Shown: positions 1-8,311, numbered from the stretch's first letter. The stretch: DNA of 64,000 nucleotides from Natronosporangium sp035305625 (GCA_963809545.1 CAWEKD010000005.1:1178001-1242000); one strand, 5' to 3'. Translations and numbers: made by a program. The notes: generated by a model from the letters alone, not told the origin.

Positions 1-240
1 CTGCATGCGCAGGTAATCGCCGCTCTGCAGGTAGTGGTGCATGTGCGACGAGAGCCGGGGCGCCGAGTGGTGGACGCGATCTGCCTGCTGCTGCCCGAGG
101 GACCGGAGCGATTGGTCACCGCGGTACCGGCCTGGCGGCGAGGAGGCGGAGTGGGGCCGGCGGGGCCGGTGCTGGGCAGGATGCTGCGGGACCGAGGGGT
201 GGCGGTGCCGCCGTTGCTGGTTGGCGGGGGTGAGCGGTGA
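1..240 (+). CDS. tadA: TadA/CpaF-type pilus ATPase, C-terminal end (partial)
   Basis: Only the last 79 codons are present; the 5' part lies outside the window. The frame is open from base 1 and reads LHAQVIAALQVVVHV, then a basic stretch and DAICLLLP, like the end of CpaF/TadA secretion ATPases just after the nucleotide-binding core. In the family this hexameric ATPase powers assembly of Flp/Tad pili at the inner membrane. The stop overlaps the GTG of the TadB-like gene by 3 bases (GTGA), so the two are translationally coupled. The assignment rests on context plus the short tail; no Walker motif is visible in this fragment. Confidence 0.72.
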   Translation: MHAQVIAALQVVVHVRREPGRRVVDAICLLLPEGPERLVTAVPAWRRGGGVGPAGPVLGRMLRDRGVAVPPLLVGGGER

Positions 241-1118
241 CTCCCGCAAGCAGCGGGCAGGCGCTGGTGACCGTAGTGGCGGCCGTGTGTCTGGTGCTCG
301 CCGCCGGGGTGGTCGGCTGGCCTACGCGCCCGGGTCGGGCCCGATCGCGTCGGGTATTGGCCACGCTCCGCCGGTCACTCCATACCTCGCCTTCACCCCC
401 GTCTTGGTGGCGGAGACTGCGCCGGCATCCGGCGATCACCCGTCCCGGTCCTCGAGAAATGGCCGCAGTGGTGGTGGCGCTGGCCGCTGCGGCCACCGGC
501 CTGGCCGGCCCGGTGGCCGGGTTGCTGATCGCCGGATACACCGGGTTGGCAGCGCGGGGGCTGCACCAGCACCGGCTCCGACAGGCGCACGCCGCTGCCC
601 GGGCCGACCTGCTGGAGCGGTTGGCGGTGGCGGCCAGCAACCTGCGCGCGGGCCTGCCCCCGATGGCCGCGTTGGCGGCCGCGGAGGCGGGGACCAGCCG
701 GCCCCACCCACCATCGGCTGCATCAAGCCCTCCCGCCAGCTCGAGCCCTCCCGCAACCGGAAGCGGCCCCACCGCCGCGCTGTCCGCACGGCTAGCAGCC
801 GCAGTGCGACTGGCCGAGCGGACCGGCGCTCCGCTTGCGGACGTATTGGAGCGGATCGAAGTGGATGGTCGCAGCGCCGATCGGGCCCGGGCCGCGGCCG
901 CCGGGCAGATCGCCGGGGCGCGGGCCACCACCTGGCTGCTGGCCGGATTGCCGCTGGGCGGAGTCGGCCTGGGGTACGCGATCGGAGCGGACCCGCTGGC
1001 GGTGCTGCTGCATACGCCCCTCGGGGCGGTGTGCGCGGTGACCGCGATCGGACTGCAACTGGCTGGCCTGGCGTGGTCGGCGCGGATCACCCGACTCGAT
1101 CACCAGCTACCGATCTGA
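237..1118 (+). CDS. tadB: TadB-like type II secretion F-domain membrane protein
   Basis: Encodes 293 residues. A hydrophobic N-terminal segment (about residues 8-24), a pair of membrane segments near 80-105, a cytoplasmic F-domain helical region (roughly 115-220, with the LRAGLPPMAALAAAE pattern and LAERTGAPLADVLERIE) and C-terminal membrane helices fit TadB. TadB and TadC form the inner-membrane platform moved by the TadA ATPase. The GTG start overlaps the tadA stop. An S/P-rich insertion around residues 155-180 is longer than usual and probably forms a loop. Order and overlap with the genes on both sides support one tad operon. Confidence 0.8.
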   Translation: MTPASSGQALVTVVAAVCLVLAAGVVGWPTRPGRARSRRVLATLRRSLHTSPSPPSWWRRLRRHPAITRPGPREMAAVVVALAAAATGLAGPVAGLLIAGYTGLAARGLHQHRLRQAHAAARADLLERLAVAASNLRAGLPPMAALAAAEAGTSRPHPPSAASSPPASSSPPATGSGPTAALSARLAAAVRLAERTGAPLADVLERIEVDGRSADRARAAAAGQIAGARATTWLLAGLPLGGVGLGYAIGADPLAVLLHTPLGAVCAVTAIGLQLAGLAWSARITRLDHQLPI

Positions 1119-1129
1119 CCGGAGGCAGT

Positions 1130-1915
1130 GTGTCCGATGTGGTCATCTCACTAGGGCTCGCAGCGGCCAGCGCCGCGGCGGTCCTGCTGGTGACGACAGT
1201 ATCCCGACTGATGGGCTGGTCGGGCCAGCGGCGCCGGCGAATGGCGCCACCGGAGAGTGGGGCGGGAGCGTCATCGACCGGAGCGACCACCATGCGCAGC
1301 GGTGGTGAGCGCACATCAGCGATCCGCGCTGGCCATCGGCGGCTGGTGGCGGGCCTGGTCGGCGTGGCGGTGGCGCTGGGGCTCGGCGGCGGAGTCGGAC
1401 TGGTGCTCGGGTTAGGCGCAGCGGTCGTCTGCGATCGGGCGATTCATCGCTGGGGCCGAGGCCGGACGCCGGTGGCGGCGCCCGGGGCGGCCGACCTCCC
1501 GCTAGCCGCGGATCTACTGGCGGTCGCCCTGAAAGGGGGAGCCCCGGTGCCGCAGGCAGTAGCAGCGGTCGCGGAGGCCCTGCCCGGACCGCTCGGCGCG
1601 CGGATGGACCGGGTGGCGCGGCTGTTGGCGCTCGGGGCGACCCCCGAAGAGGCTTGGGCGGAGCTGCTGCCGGTGCCAGGAGCGCGCCGGTTGGTGCGGG
1701 CGGCGGTCGCCAGCGCCGAACATGGTGGCGCGCTCGCCGGGCTGCTCACCCGGCTCGCCGATGACCTGCGCGCCGACCGGCTGATCGCTGCGGACGCGGC
1801 CGCCCGGCGGGCCGGGGTGCTGATCGTGCTGCCGCTGGGCCTCTGCTTCCTGCCCGCCTTCATGCTCGCCGGCCTCGTGCCGGTGATCGTCGCCGTCCTC
1901 GGCGACGTCCTGTAA
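1130..1915 (+). CDS. tadC: TadC-like type II secretion F-domain membrane protein
   Basis: Encodes 261 residues. GTG 1130 is chosen because GGAGG sits at 1121-1125; the open frame runs further upstream only as a shadow over tadB. An N-terminal membrane helix is followed by two helices near 70-95. Next comes an F-domain with the LAVALKGGAPVPQAVAAVAEALPG and AEHGGALAGLLTRLADDLR patterns, and a C-terminal pair of helices (about 225-258). Partner of TadB in the pilus platform. It contains one rare TTA leucine codon (1412-1414), of note because a UUA-reading tRNA lies at 58954. Confidence 0.8.
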   Translation: MSDVVISLGLAAASAAAVLLVTTVSRLMGWSGQRRRRMAPPESGAGASSTGATTMRSGGERTSAIRAGHRRLVAGLVGVAVALGLGGGVGLVLGLGAAVVCDRAIHRWGRGRTPVAAPGAADLPLAADLLAVALKGGAPVPQAVAAVAEALPGPLGARMDRVARLLALGATPEEAWAELLPVPGARRLVRAAVASAEHGGALAGLLTRLADDLRADRLIAADAAARRAGVLIVLPLGLCFLPAFMLAGLVPVIVAVLGDVL

Positions 1916-1944
1916 GTACCGATCGACCACGTGGAGGAGGAAAC

Positions 1945-2121
1945 GTGTCGTTCATTCATCGCATCCGGGGCCGCCTGCGGGAAGACGCGGGCATGAACAC
2001 CGCCGAGTACGCCGTCGGCACCCTCGCCGCGGTGGCCTTCGCGGGAATCCTGCTGGCCGTGGTGACCAGCGACCCGGTCCAGGCGGCGCTGCAGGCAGTG
2101 CTGGAGCGGGCGCTGCAGTGA
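1945..2121 (+). CDS. DUF4244 Flp-pilin-like small protein
   Basis: A 58-residue peptide starting at GTG 1945 behind GGAGGAGG. After a short basic N-terminus comes GMNTAEYAVGTLAAVAFAG, the signature of DUF4244, a pilin-like family next to actinobacterial tad genes. The G-M then T-x-E-Y arrangement resembles the Flp prepilin cleavage site with Glu at mature +5, followed by one membrane helix. It is therefore probably the pilus subunit or a minor pilin, though the family is formally uncharacterised. Its stop overlaps the next GTG (GTGA at 2118-2121). Confidence 0.85.
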   Translation: MSFIHRIRGRLREDAGMNTAEYAVGTLAAVAFAGILLAVVTSDPVQAALQAVLERALQ

Positions 2122-2519
2122 CCCAACCGGAGACGGCGGTCGCGGCGCCAACGACCGCCGGTCGACGTCGGACCGGCGATCGAGGATCGGCGACCGCGGA
2201 ACTGGCGGTAGGGCTACCAGCGCTGATGCTGTTGCTGATCACCGGTGTGACGGCGGTAGGGGCGGTCACCACCCGGCTCCAATGTGTCGACGCGGCGCGG
2301 GACGCGGCCCTGGCGGCAGCCCGGGGAGAACCCGGCGCGGTGGCCGGCCAGCGGTCCGCCCCCGAGGGGGCGGAGGTCACGGTGCAGGTGAGTGGGGACC
2401 TGGCTACCGCCACTGTCACCGCACCCATCCCGCTGCTGGGGAGCCGATTCCCGGCCCTGACCGTGCGTGCGTCGGCGGTGGCGGCGGTCGAACCCGGCCC
2501 GCCGGAGCCGGCGCCGTGA
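2118..2519 (+). CDS. TadE-like pilus assembly/pseudopilin protein
   Basis: Encodes 133 residues. A basic N-terminus with DRGSATAELAVGLPALMLLLI is the TadE N-terminal motif: Glu in the helix, then one membrane segment. An extracytoplasmic domain follows, beginning with TTRLQCVDAARDAALAAARGE. TadE proteins are minor pseudopilins of Flp pili. The gene overlaps its neighbours on both sides by 4 bases, consistent with a single transcript. Confidence 0.85.
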   Translation: MTQPETAVAAPTTAGRRRTGDRGSATAELAVGLPALMLLLITGVTAVGAVTTRLQCVDAARDAALAAARGEPGAVAGQRSAPEGAEVTVQVSGDLATATVTAPIPLLGSRFPALTVRASAVAAVEPGPPEPAP

Positions 2520-2968
2520 CCGGCCACCACTCCCAGGGCGGGGCCCGAGCTCGGGGGCGAGGTGGGGTGTGCCGCCAGCACTCCCCACCCAGACGGCGAG
2601 GACGGTCCAGCTCCGACCGGGGCTCCGCGTCGGTGCTGGTGCTCGCGGTCGGGTTGGTGCTGCTGACGGCCGGGATGGTAGGGGCAGCGGTCGGGACCGC
2701 GATCGTCGCCCGCCACCAGGCCCAGGTCGCTGCCGACTTCGCGGCGCTGGCGGGAGCGGCGTACGCGATCAACGGGGAAACGGTCGCCTGCGCCCGCGCC
2801 GGTGAGTTGGCCACCGCCAACGGTGCCCAACTCACCGGCTGCCGCCTCGACGGGCTCGACCTGGCGGTCACCGTGGCGGTGCCAGTGACCGGGCCAGCGG
2901 CCGTGGCGGGCCCCGCCACCGCCACCGCCCGCGCAGGGCCGATCCGCTCCCCCACCACCTCGGGATGA
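2516..2968 (+). CDS. TadE/G-like protein of the helicase/secretion neighbourhood
   Basis: Encodes 150 residues from GTG 2516, which overlaps the previous stop. After a basic leader comes DRGSASVLVLAVGLVLLTAG, a TadG-like membrane helix, then ARHQAQVAADFAALAGA, typical of the short TadE-like family found beside the DECH helicase in actinobacteria (TIGR03816-type). Predicted envelope protein of the pilus system. It is the last gene before a strong hairpin terminator. The short product, compared with full TadG proteins of several hundred residues, is normal for this subfamily. Confidence 0.78.
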   Translation: MTGHHSQGGARARGRGGVCRQHSPPRRRGRSSSDRGSASVLVLAVGLVLLTAGMVGAAVGTAIVARHQAQVAADFAALAGAAYAINGETVACARAGELATANGAQLTGCRLDGLDLAVTVAVPVTGPAAVAGPATATARAGPIRSPTTSG

Positions 2969-2972
2969 GCGT

Positions 2973-3010
2973 CACCCGTGGCCCCAGTCAGCGCGCTGGG
3001 GCCACGGGTG
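2973..3010 (+). terminator. Hairpin terminator after the tad operon
   Basis: Perfect 15-bp stem: 2973-2987 pairs with 2996-3010 around an 8-nt loop, starting 4 nt after the stop of the last tad gene. There is no long T-run, which is common for actinobacterial terminators. It separates the tad operon from purC. Confidence 0.8.
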
Positions 3011-3050
3011 GCCGCATAGCATCAGGGCGGCGACCGGTAGGGGGACAAGC

Positions 3051-3887
3051 GTGGAACTGGTGCACACAGGCAAGGTTCGGGACATCTACCTGGACGGCGA
3101 CGACCTGATCCTGGTCGCCTCCGACCGGGTGTCGGTCTACGACGTGGTGCTACCCACCCCGATCCCGGACAAGGGCCGGATCCTCACCCAGCTGTCACTG
3201 TGGTGGTTCGAACAGCTCGCCGACCTCGTACCCCACCATGTGATCTCCGCCGACGACGTGCCGGCGGAGTGGGCGGGCCGGGCCATCCGGTGCCGACGGT
3301 TGCGAATGGTGCCGGTGGAGTGCATCGCCCGCGGTTACCTGGCCGGCTCCGGCCTGCGGGAATACCAGAGCCAGCAGGCGATCAGCGGGGTGCCGCTGCC
3401 GCCCGGGCTGGTGGAGGGTTCCCGACTACCGGAGCCGATCTTCACCCCGACCACCAAGGCCGCGGTGGGGGAGCACGACGAATCCATCACCGCCGAGCAG
3501 GTGGCGGCCACGGTCGGGACGGACGCCGCCGCGGAACTGGCCCGACTCACCTTGGCCATCTACCAGCGCGGGGCCGCCCTCGCGGCCGAGCGAGGCATCA
3601 TCGTGGCAGACACCAAACTGGAGTTCGGCTGGGCGCCCGACGGCACCCTCGTGCTCGCCGACGAGGTGCTCACCCCAGACTCGTCCCGGTTCTGGCCTGC
3701 CGACGACTGGCAGCCCGGCCGACCACAGCACGCATTCGACAAACAGTTCCTGCGGGACTGGGCCCGCAGCACCGGTTGGGACCGCACCTCACCGGCGCCT
3801 GAGGTGCCACCAGAGATCGTCGAAGCCACCCGCGCGCGCTACCTCGAGGCGTACGAACGGATCACCGGTCAACGCTGGTCCGCCTGA
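3051..3887 (+). CDS. purC: Phosphoribosylaminoimidazole-succinocarboxamide synthase (SAICAR synthase)
   Basis: 278 residues, near full family length. It catalyses ATP-dependent ligation of CAIR with aspartate in purine synthesis. Visible SAICAR-synthase signatures are the N-terminal HTGKVRDIYL, LVASDRVSVYDVVLPTPIPDKG, VPVECIARGYLAGSG and ADTKLEFGW, DEVLTPDSSRFW near the C-terminus. GTG 3051 begins directly at the MELVHTGKVRD start usual for the family; TAGGGG lies 7 nt upstream, so either a -10 box or a weak ribosome site precedes it. Placement between the tad genes and the convergent helicase is unusual for a purine gene. Confidence 0.97.
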   Translation: MELVHTGKVRDIYLDGDDLILVASDRVSVYDVVLPTPIPDKGRILTQLSLWWFEQLADLVPHHVISADDVPAEWAGRAIRCRRLRMVPVECIARGYLAGSGLREYQSQQAISGVPLPPGLVEGSRLPEPIFTPTTKAAVGEHDESITAEQVAATVGTDAAAELARLTLAIYQRGAALAAERGIIVADTKLEFGWAPDGTLVLADEVLTPDSSRFWPADDWQPGRPQHAFDKQFLRDWARSTGWDRTSPAPEVPPEIVEATRARYLEAYERITGQRWSA

Positions 3888-3926
3888 GCGTCCGCCACCC
3901 CCACGAAGCCGCGCAGTTGCCCCGCC

Positions 3927-6287
3927 TCACCCGGAGAGGGCGGCGAGTACCACCTCAAGCGTGGCGATCGCGTGCGGTTTGGACAGCGGCTGATTACCGT
4001 TGCCGCACTTGGGAGACTGGATGCAGGCCGGGCAGCCGGCCTCGCAGGCACATTCGGCGATCACGTCCCGGGTGGCCGTGAGCCACGCCACCGCCGCCTG
4101 GTAGGCGCGTTCCGCGAATCCGGCCCCGCCCGGGTGGCCATCGTAGACAAACACCGTCGGCGCACTGGTGTCCGCGTGCCGAGCGGTGGACAGGCCACCG
4201 ATGTCCCACCGGTCGCACGTGGCCACCAGCGGCAGCAAGCCGATCGCGGCATGCTCGGCGGCATGCAGTGCGCCGGGCACCTCCTCCTCCGGCACCCCGG
4301 CCCGCGCCAACGCCTGCGGCGAGACGGTGAACCACACCGCCATGGTGGACAGCTGCCGGGGCGGCAGATCGAGCGGGAACGTCCCGACGATCTCACCGGT
4401 GCCCAGCCGCCGCCGCTGATAAGACACCACCTGGTTGGTGACCTCCACCTCACCCAGGAACAGCCCGACCGGGCCAGCGTCGGTGTAGTCGCGGACCGCC
4501 GCCACGGTCAGGTCGGTGATGTCCCGGGCATGGGTGGACCAGTCCGGGCTCTCCGGGTGCACCAACGCCACCCCGTCCGCCAAATCCAGCGCGTCGACCA
4601 CGTACGACACCCCCTGGTGCAGGTAGACCGCCCCGGGGTGCAGCAGTGGGTGCGCGGAGCCCGCATCCACCGTGCCCAACAGTCGACCGCTGCCGTTCTC
4701 CACCACCGCCACCGGCGCCCCGCCGGTACCCCGCAGGTCGATCTCCGGCCGGTCCCGGCCCACCCAGTACCAGCCGGTGGGGCGGCGGCGCAGCAGCCGG
4801 GCCGCGGTCAGCGCCTCGATCGCCTCCACGGCGGCCGGCCCGCCGAACTGGGCCAGGTCCGCCTCGGTCAGCGGGGCTTCCGCCGCGGCCGCGGCCAGGT
4901 GCGGCCCCAGCACGTACGGGTTGGTGGGATCCAGCACGGTGGCCTCCACCGGGGCACCGAACAGCGCCTCCGGGTGATGCACCAGATAGGTATCCAGCGG
5001 GTCGTCCCGGGCCACCAGCACGCACACCGCGTCCTGCCCGGCCCGACCCGCCCGGCCCGCCTGCTGCCACAGGGACGCCAGCCGCCCCGGGTACCCGCAC
5101 AGCACCACCGCGTCCAGGCCCACCAGGTCCACCCCGAGCTCCAGGGCGTTGGTGGTGGCCAGCCCGAGCAAGTCCCCGGTGCGTAGCGCCTGCTCCAAGG
5201 CCCGCCGCTCCTCCGGCAGGTAGCCGCTGCGGTAGGCCGCCACCCGGTTACCCAGCCCCGGCACCACCTCGTCCAGCGCCCGGGCGGCCGAGGCCGCCAC
5301 CACCTCCGCTCCCCGCCGGGAGCGGACGAACGCCAGCGTACGAATGTCCTGGGTGACCGCGTCAGCGAGCAGATCCGCGGTCTCCGCGAGCGCGGACCGC
5401 CGTATCGGCTGCTCCGCCGCGATGACGTCCCCCGCGCCAGCGGGGGTGTCCTCCGCTGGCGTTCGGGCGGACGGCACCGCCGGACCGGCGTCGGGGGTGG
5501 CCGCCAGCAGCGGTGGCTCCCACAGCACGAAGGTGATCGCGCCACGAGGCGAGGCGTCCTCGGTGACCGCCTCCACCTCCACTCCGGTGAGTCGCGAGGC
5601 GGCCGAGGCCGGGTCGCCAGCGGTGGCGGAGGCGAGCAGGAACACCGGTTCGGTCGCCAGCCGCCGCAGCCGGCGCAGCACCTGCGCCACATGGGAGCCG
5701 AACACCCCCCGGTAGGCGTGGCACTCGTCGACCACCACATACGCCAGCCGGCGCAAGAACTGCCGCCAGGCGCGGTGCCCAGGCAGGATGCCGTGGTGGA
5801 GCATGTCGGGGTTGGTCAAGATGAAGCGTCCGTGCGCCCGCAACCACTCCCGCTCCTCGCGCGGGGTGTCCCCGTCGTAGCAGCCGGCCCGGACCCCCGG
5901 CAGCGCGAGCTCGGTCACCGACCGCAGCTGATCAGCGGCGAGCGCCTTGGTGGGGGCCAGATAGAGTACGGTGGCTCTGGGATCGGTCAGCAGCCGGGAC
6001 AGCGCCGGCACCAGGTACGCCAACGATTTGCCGGAGCCGGTGCCGGTGGCCACTACCACGTGTCGGCCCTGCCAAGCCAGCTCGGCGGCGCGCGCCTGGT
6101 GCGCCCACGGTCGGGTCACCCCTCGGGCGGCCAACGCCGCCCGCAGCGGGTCCGGCACCCAGTCCGGCCAGTCGGCGGGGGTGCCGGTTCGGGCCGGGAG
6201 GTGCTCCACGTGGGTGATCCGGCCGTCGCCGTAGCGGGCACGCAGCAGGTCAAGCAGCGTGCCGGCGGCCGGATCGGTGCGGGTCAC
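3927..6287 (-). CDS. DECH-box superfamily 2 helicase of the helicase/secretion neighbourhood
   Basis: 786 residues from GTG 6287. RecA-like domain 1 has ATGTGSGKS (80-88), APTKALAADQ, VVVDECHAY (DECH at about 187-190) and LASATAG. Domain 2 has FVRSRRGAE, TTNALELGVDLVGLDAVV and QQAGRAGRAGQ. The C-terminal region ends in a four-cysteine cluster, CACEAGCPAC then KCGNG (about 745-765), a metal- or Fe-S-binding MZB-type module. This matches the DEAD/DEAH helicase conserved next to actinobacterial tad genes (TIGR03817-type, YprA/Hrq1 relatives). ATP-dependent nucleic acid helicase, probably in DNA repair; its link to the pilus genes is not understood. It overlaps the downstream end of the 6250-7110 gene by 38 bp. 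Confidence 0.92.
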   Translation of the reverse strand: MTRTDPAAGTLLDLLRARYGDGRITHVEHLPARTGTPADWPDWVPDPLRAALAARGVTRPWAHQARAAELAWQGRHVVVATGTGSGKSLAYLVPALSRLLTDPRATVLYLAPTKALAADQLRSVTELALPGVRAGCYDGDTPREEREWLRAHGRFILTNPDMLHHGILPGHRAWRQFLRRLAYVVVDECHAYRGVFGSHVAQVLRRLRRLATEPVFLLASATAGDPASAASRLTGVEVEAVTEDASPRGAITFVLWEPPLLAATPDAGPAVPSARTPAEDTPAGAGDVIAAEQPIRRSALAETADLLADAVTQDIRTLAFVRSRRGAEVVAASAARALDEVVPGLGNRVAAYRSGYLPEERRALEQALRTGDLLGLATTNALELGVDLVGLDAVVLCGYPGRLASLWQQAGRAGRAGQDAVCVLVARDDPLDTYLVHHPEALFGAPVEATVLDPTNPYVLGPHLAAAAAEAPLTEADLAQFGGPAAVEAIEALTAARLLRRRPTGWYWVGRDRPEIDLRGTGGAPVAVVENGSGRLLGTVDAGSAHPLLHPGAVYLHQGVSYVVDALDLADGVALVHPESPDWSTHARDITDLTVAAVRDYTDAGPVGLFLGEVEVTNQVVSYQRRRLGTGEIVGTFPLDLPPRQLSTMAVWFTVSPQALARAGVPEEEVPGALHAAEHAAIGLLPLVATCDRWDIGGLSTARHADTSAPTVFVYDGHPGGAGFAERAYQAAVAWLTATRDVIAECACEAGCPACIQSPKCGNGNQPLSKPHAIATLEVVLAALSG

Positions 6288-7110
6288 GCTGGTACTGTGC
6301 CACCTCCGCGGGTCGCCGGCCTACCCCGCCCTCGGTGGTCATTCCGACAAGCGGCCGGATGGGGGTCGATGCCGGTAGATGTTCCGGTGTCACCAGCCCG
6401 CGTTGGATCGCTGCTGTGGCCAACGTCTCTTTCCGCCAATTCCGTCGGGCCGCGCCCGCTCCGGTTGGTGGTCGAAGCCGGAGTTTGTCCAGCAGGTAGT
6501 CGATATGGGAGTCGACAGCCCGGGCCGAGAGCGACAGCCCACGCTGACGTAGCCGGTGGGCGATCTCCGCGGAGGTCGGCAGCGGCGGCGGGGTTGTGGA
6601 CCGGGCGCTGCTGGCCGGGCGCAGTCGCGGCTCACACAGCGCGACCAGCACCGCGAAGTAGGTGGTGGTGGGGTCGAGCAGGTGCTGCGATCGGTGTTCG
6701 GCCAGCGCCGGACAACCGGTCGGGGGTGGCGGGGGCGACGTGGGCTCCGGCCCGAACACCGTCAGCAGCGGGTGCTCGGCGGTGGATACCCGGGAAAGTT
6801 CGAAGGGGATGACCGCGAGGCGCCCCGCCCTAATGGTGATCATGTCGTGCGGCCGCTCCAGGTCGGTGACCACCAGGTCTTCCCGGCCGTAGTTGACCAG
6901 GCGCCAGTGGTCGGTACCGGCGCTGATGCAGCCGACTACCGCCGCCGGTGTGCCGGGCAGGACCAAGTCGTACCGGCATCCGTCGCAGCGGCAGCTACCA
7001 AAGTCCAGTTGGGTTTCCGGAGCTAAATGCCGCACCACCGAGGAATCGCTCACCAGTTGCACGCTGATCACCGGCAGCATTCCGTACTCCCGTGAGCTTT
7101 CGCTGATCAC
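6250..7110 (-). CDS. FHA-like plus winged-helix putative regulatory protein
   Basis: 286 residues from GTG 7110; an in-frame ATG at residue 11 is an alternative. The N-terminal half has a beta-rich FHA-like pattern (LDFGSCRCDGCRYDLVLPG, then HWRLVNYG and MITIRAGRLAVIPF), but the canonical FHA Arg/Ser/His signature is incomplete. The second half, from TYFAVLVALCEPRLR through LPTSAEIAHRLRQRGLSLSARAVDSHIDYLLDKL, looks like a winged helix. The architecture suggests a phosphopeptide-sensing regulator. The 3' end overlaps the helicase start. It is divergent from the SARP gene across 120 bp, so shared control is likely. The last 40 residues are low-complexity and may not fold. Confidence 0.6.
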   Translation of the reverse strand: MISESSREYGMLPVISVQLVSDSSVVRHLAPETQLDFGSCRCDGCRYDLVLPGTPAAVVGCISAGTDHWRLVNYGREDLVVTDLERPHDMITIRAGRLAVIPFELSRVSTAEHPLLTVFGPEPTSPPPPPTGCPALAEHRSQHLLDPTTTYFAVLVALCEPRLRPASSARSTTPPPLPTSAEIAHRLRQRGLSLSARAVDSHIDYLLDKLRLRPPTGAGAARRNWRKETLATAAIQRGLVTPEHLPASTPIRPLVGMTTEGGVGRRPAEVAQYQRDPHRSGRRHAA

Positions 7111-7230
7111 TCACCGGTAATAGTGCTGCCATGACTTTCGTCCTGGTTTCACGGCGGTTACAGTGCCCAGGTAATCCATCCAATCTGGATGGCAACTGCC
7201 CTGTTCAACAGGCCTGGGAAGGATGCGCTG

Positions 7231-8178
7231 ATGAGCGTCAGCATCCGGGTTTTCGGGACTATGGAGATAGTCCATAGTGATCGAGACGTCCGCAAAATCC
7301 AGCAGTTGACCTCCCGACCCCGGCGAGTGTTGCTTGGCTTGCTGTTGGCGCACCAGGGCAGAGTGGTCTCCAGTGACCGGCTGGCGGAAGCGATGTGGCC
7401 GACGATCCGGCCGGTGACTCCGGGCAAGAGCCTTCAGGTGCAGGTGCATCGGCTGCGCCGGTCGCTGGGGCCGGAGGCGACGCTCCAGTTCCGTCCGCCC
7501 GGATATTCGCTGTTCGTCCCAGACGAGCAGGTGGATCTGCGCCAGTTTGAACGGCTGTTGGCCCAGGCGCGTGCGGCGTGGCAGGCCGGGAACCTCGGGG
7601 AGGCAGCGGCGCGATACCGGCAGGGACTGGCACTGTATCGGGGACCAGCGTTCCACGGCTTGGACGAGGTGGAGGAGCTGGTCTTCGAGGCCCGTCGGCT
7701 GGCGGAGCTACGCGTGGGAGCGCTGGCGGACCGGATAACGGTGGAGCTGGCGTTGGGGCGGCACCCCGAGTTGGTGGCCGAGCTCCGGGCGCTGGTGGCT
7801 AAATATCCCTTGCAGGAGCGGTTTCGGGCTCAACTCATGACCGCCCTCCATCGTTGTGGGCGGTCCGCGGAGGCGTTGGCGGTTTACCAGGCTGGGGAAA
7901 AGCTGGCCCGTCAGGAACTCGGGGTGGGGCTGGGAGAGGAGTGCCGGGCCCTGGCCCGGGCGATTCACGTCGGTGAGGGTTCACTCGCCTCGGCCGACTC
8001 TTCGTCGTCAGCGGAGCCGGGTGGGGCGAACAGGCAGGACTGGGTCATCCCCGGGTGTCACGCCAGCTCCCGCTGGCCGTCCATCACGTTCATCGGCCGG
8101 AACAGGCACCATGGTGATGACATAGGGCAGGCATGGTATTACGGCGCCAGTCATCTTGATAACGAATATCAAGGATAA
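7231..8178 (+). CDS. SARP-family (BTAD) transcriptional regulator, apparently C-terminally truncated
   Basis: 315 residues from ATG 7231, chosen because GGGAAGGA sits 7 nt upstream; an open frame extends to 7189. OmpR-like winged helix (about 3-90, SIRVFGTMEIV, RPRRVLLGLLLAHQGRVVSSDRLAEAMWP) is followed by the bacterial transcriptional activation domain (about 97-245, DLRQFERLLAQARAAW through ALAVYQAGEKLARQELGVGLGEEC). Typical of SARP activators of secondary-metabolism or development genes. The last 65 residues have no recognisable domain. In other frames the same DNA reads RQLPLAVHH and FIGRN, resembling the linker ahead of an AfsR NB-ARC domain, so this may be a decayed AfsR-type gene. Confidence 0.82.
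   Translation: MSVSIRVFGTMEIVHSDRDVRKIQQLTSRPRRVLLGLLLAHQGRVVSSDRLAEAMWPTIRPVTPGKSLQVQVHRLRRSLGPEATLQFRPPGYSLFVPDEQVDLRQFERLLAQARAAWQAGNLGEAAARYRQGLALYRGPAFHGLDEVEELVFEARRLAELRVGALADRITVELALGRHPELVAELRALVAKYPLQERFRAQLMTALHRCGRSAEALAVYQAGEKLARQELGVGLGEECRALARAIHVGEGSLASADSSSSAEPGGANRQDWVIPGCHASSRWPSITFIGRNRHHGDDIGQAWYYGASHLDNEYQG
8155..8173. promoter_or_regulatory. Short palindrome at the end of the SARP gene
   Basis: CTTGAT (8155-8160) and ATCAAG (8168-8173) flank a 7-nt centre in an AT-rich patch just before the SARP stop and about 140 bp upstream of bldG. It could be an operator or a weak terminator. No known consensus is assigned. Confidence 0.3.
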
Positions 8179-8287
8179 ATACTGAAAAGCGTACTTATCG
8201 TGCGTGAGGGCTGCTCGCGGTGGCAAGTGGGCGTCGCCGGGTGGATCTCGGGCTGGTGACACCAGCCTCGGACGGACATGGTGAGAT

Positions 8288-8311
8288 GGGATCACGACAG
8301 GAGGTGATCCC
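8288..8311 (+). promoter_or_regulatory. Extended Shine-Dalgarno inside a hairpin before bldG
   Basis: Bases 8299-8310 (AGGAGGTGATCC) match 12 nt of the complement of the 16S rRNA 3' end, ending 1 nt before the ATG. GGGATCAC (8288-8295) is the perfect reverse complement of GTGATCCC (8304-8311). The site can therefore fold into an 8-bp stem with GGAG exposed in the loop. Confidence 0.6.

Noticed and set aside
116..1090. 324-codon minus-strand frame opposite tadB
   Set aside because: High-GC antisense frame; the forward strand encodes the pilus platform protein with overlapping neighbours.
41..1129. Upstream part of the long frame leading into tadC
   Set aside because: It overlaps tadA and tadB in another frame and has Arg/Gly-rich shadow composition; GTG 1130 has the ribosome site.
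4646..5356. Plus-strand Pro/Arg-rich frames opposite the DECH helicase
   Set aside because: Antisense shadows; the minus-strand helicase has every expected motif across the interval.
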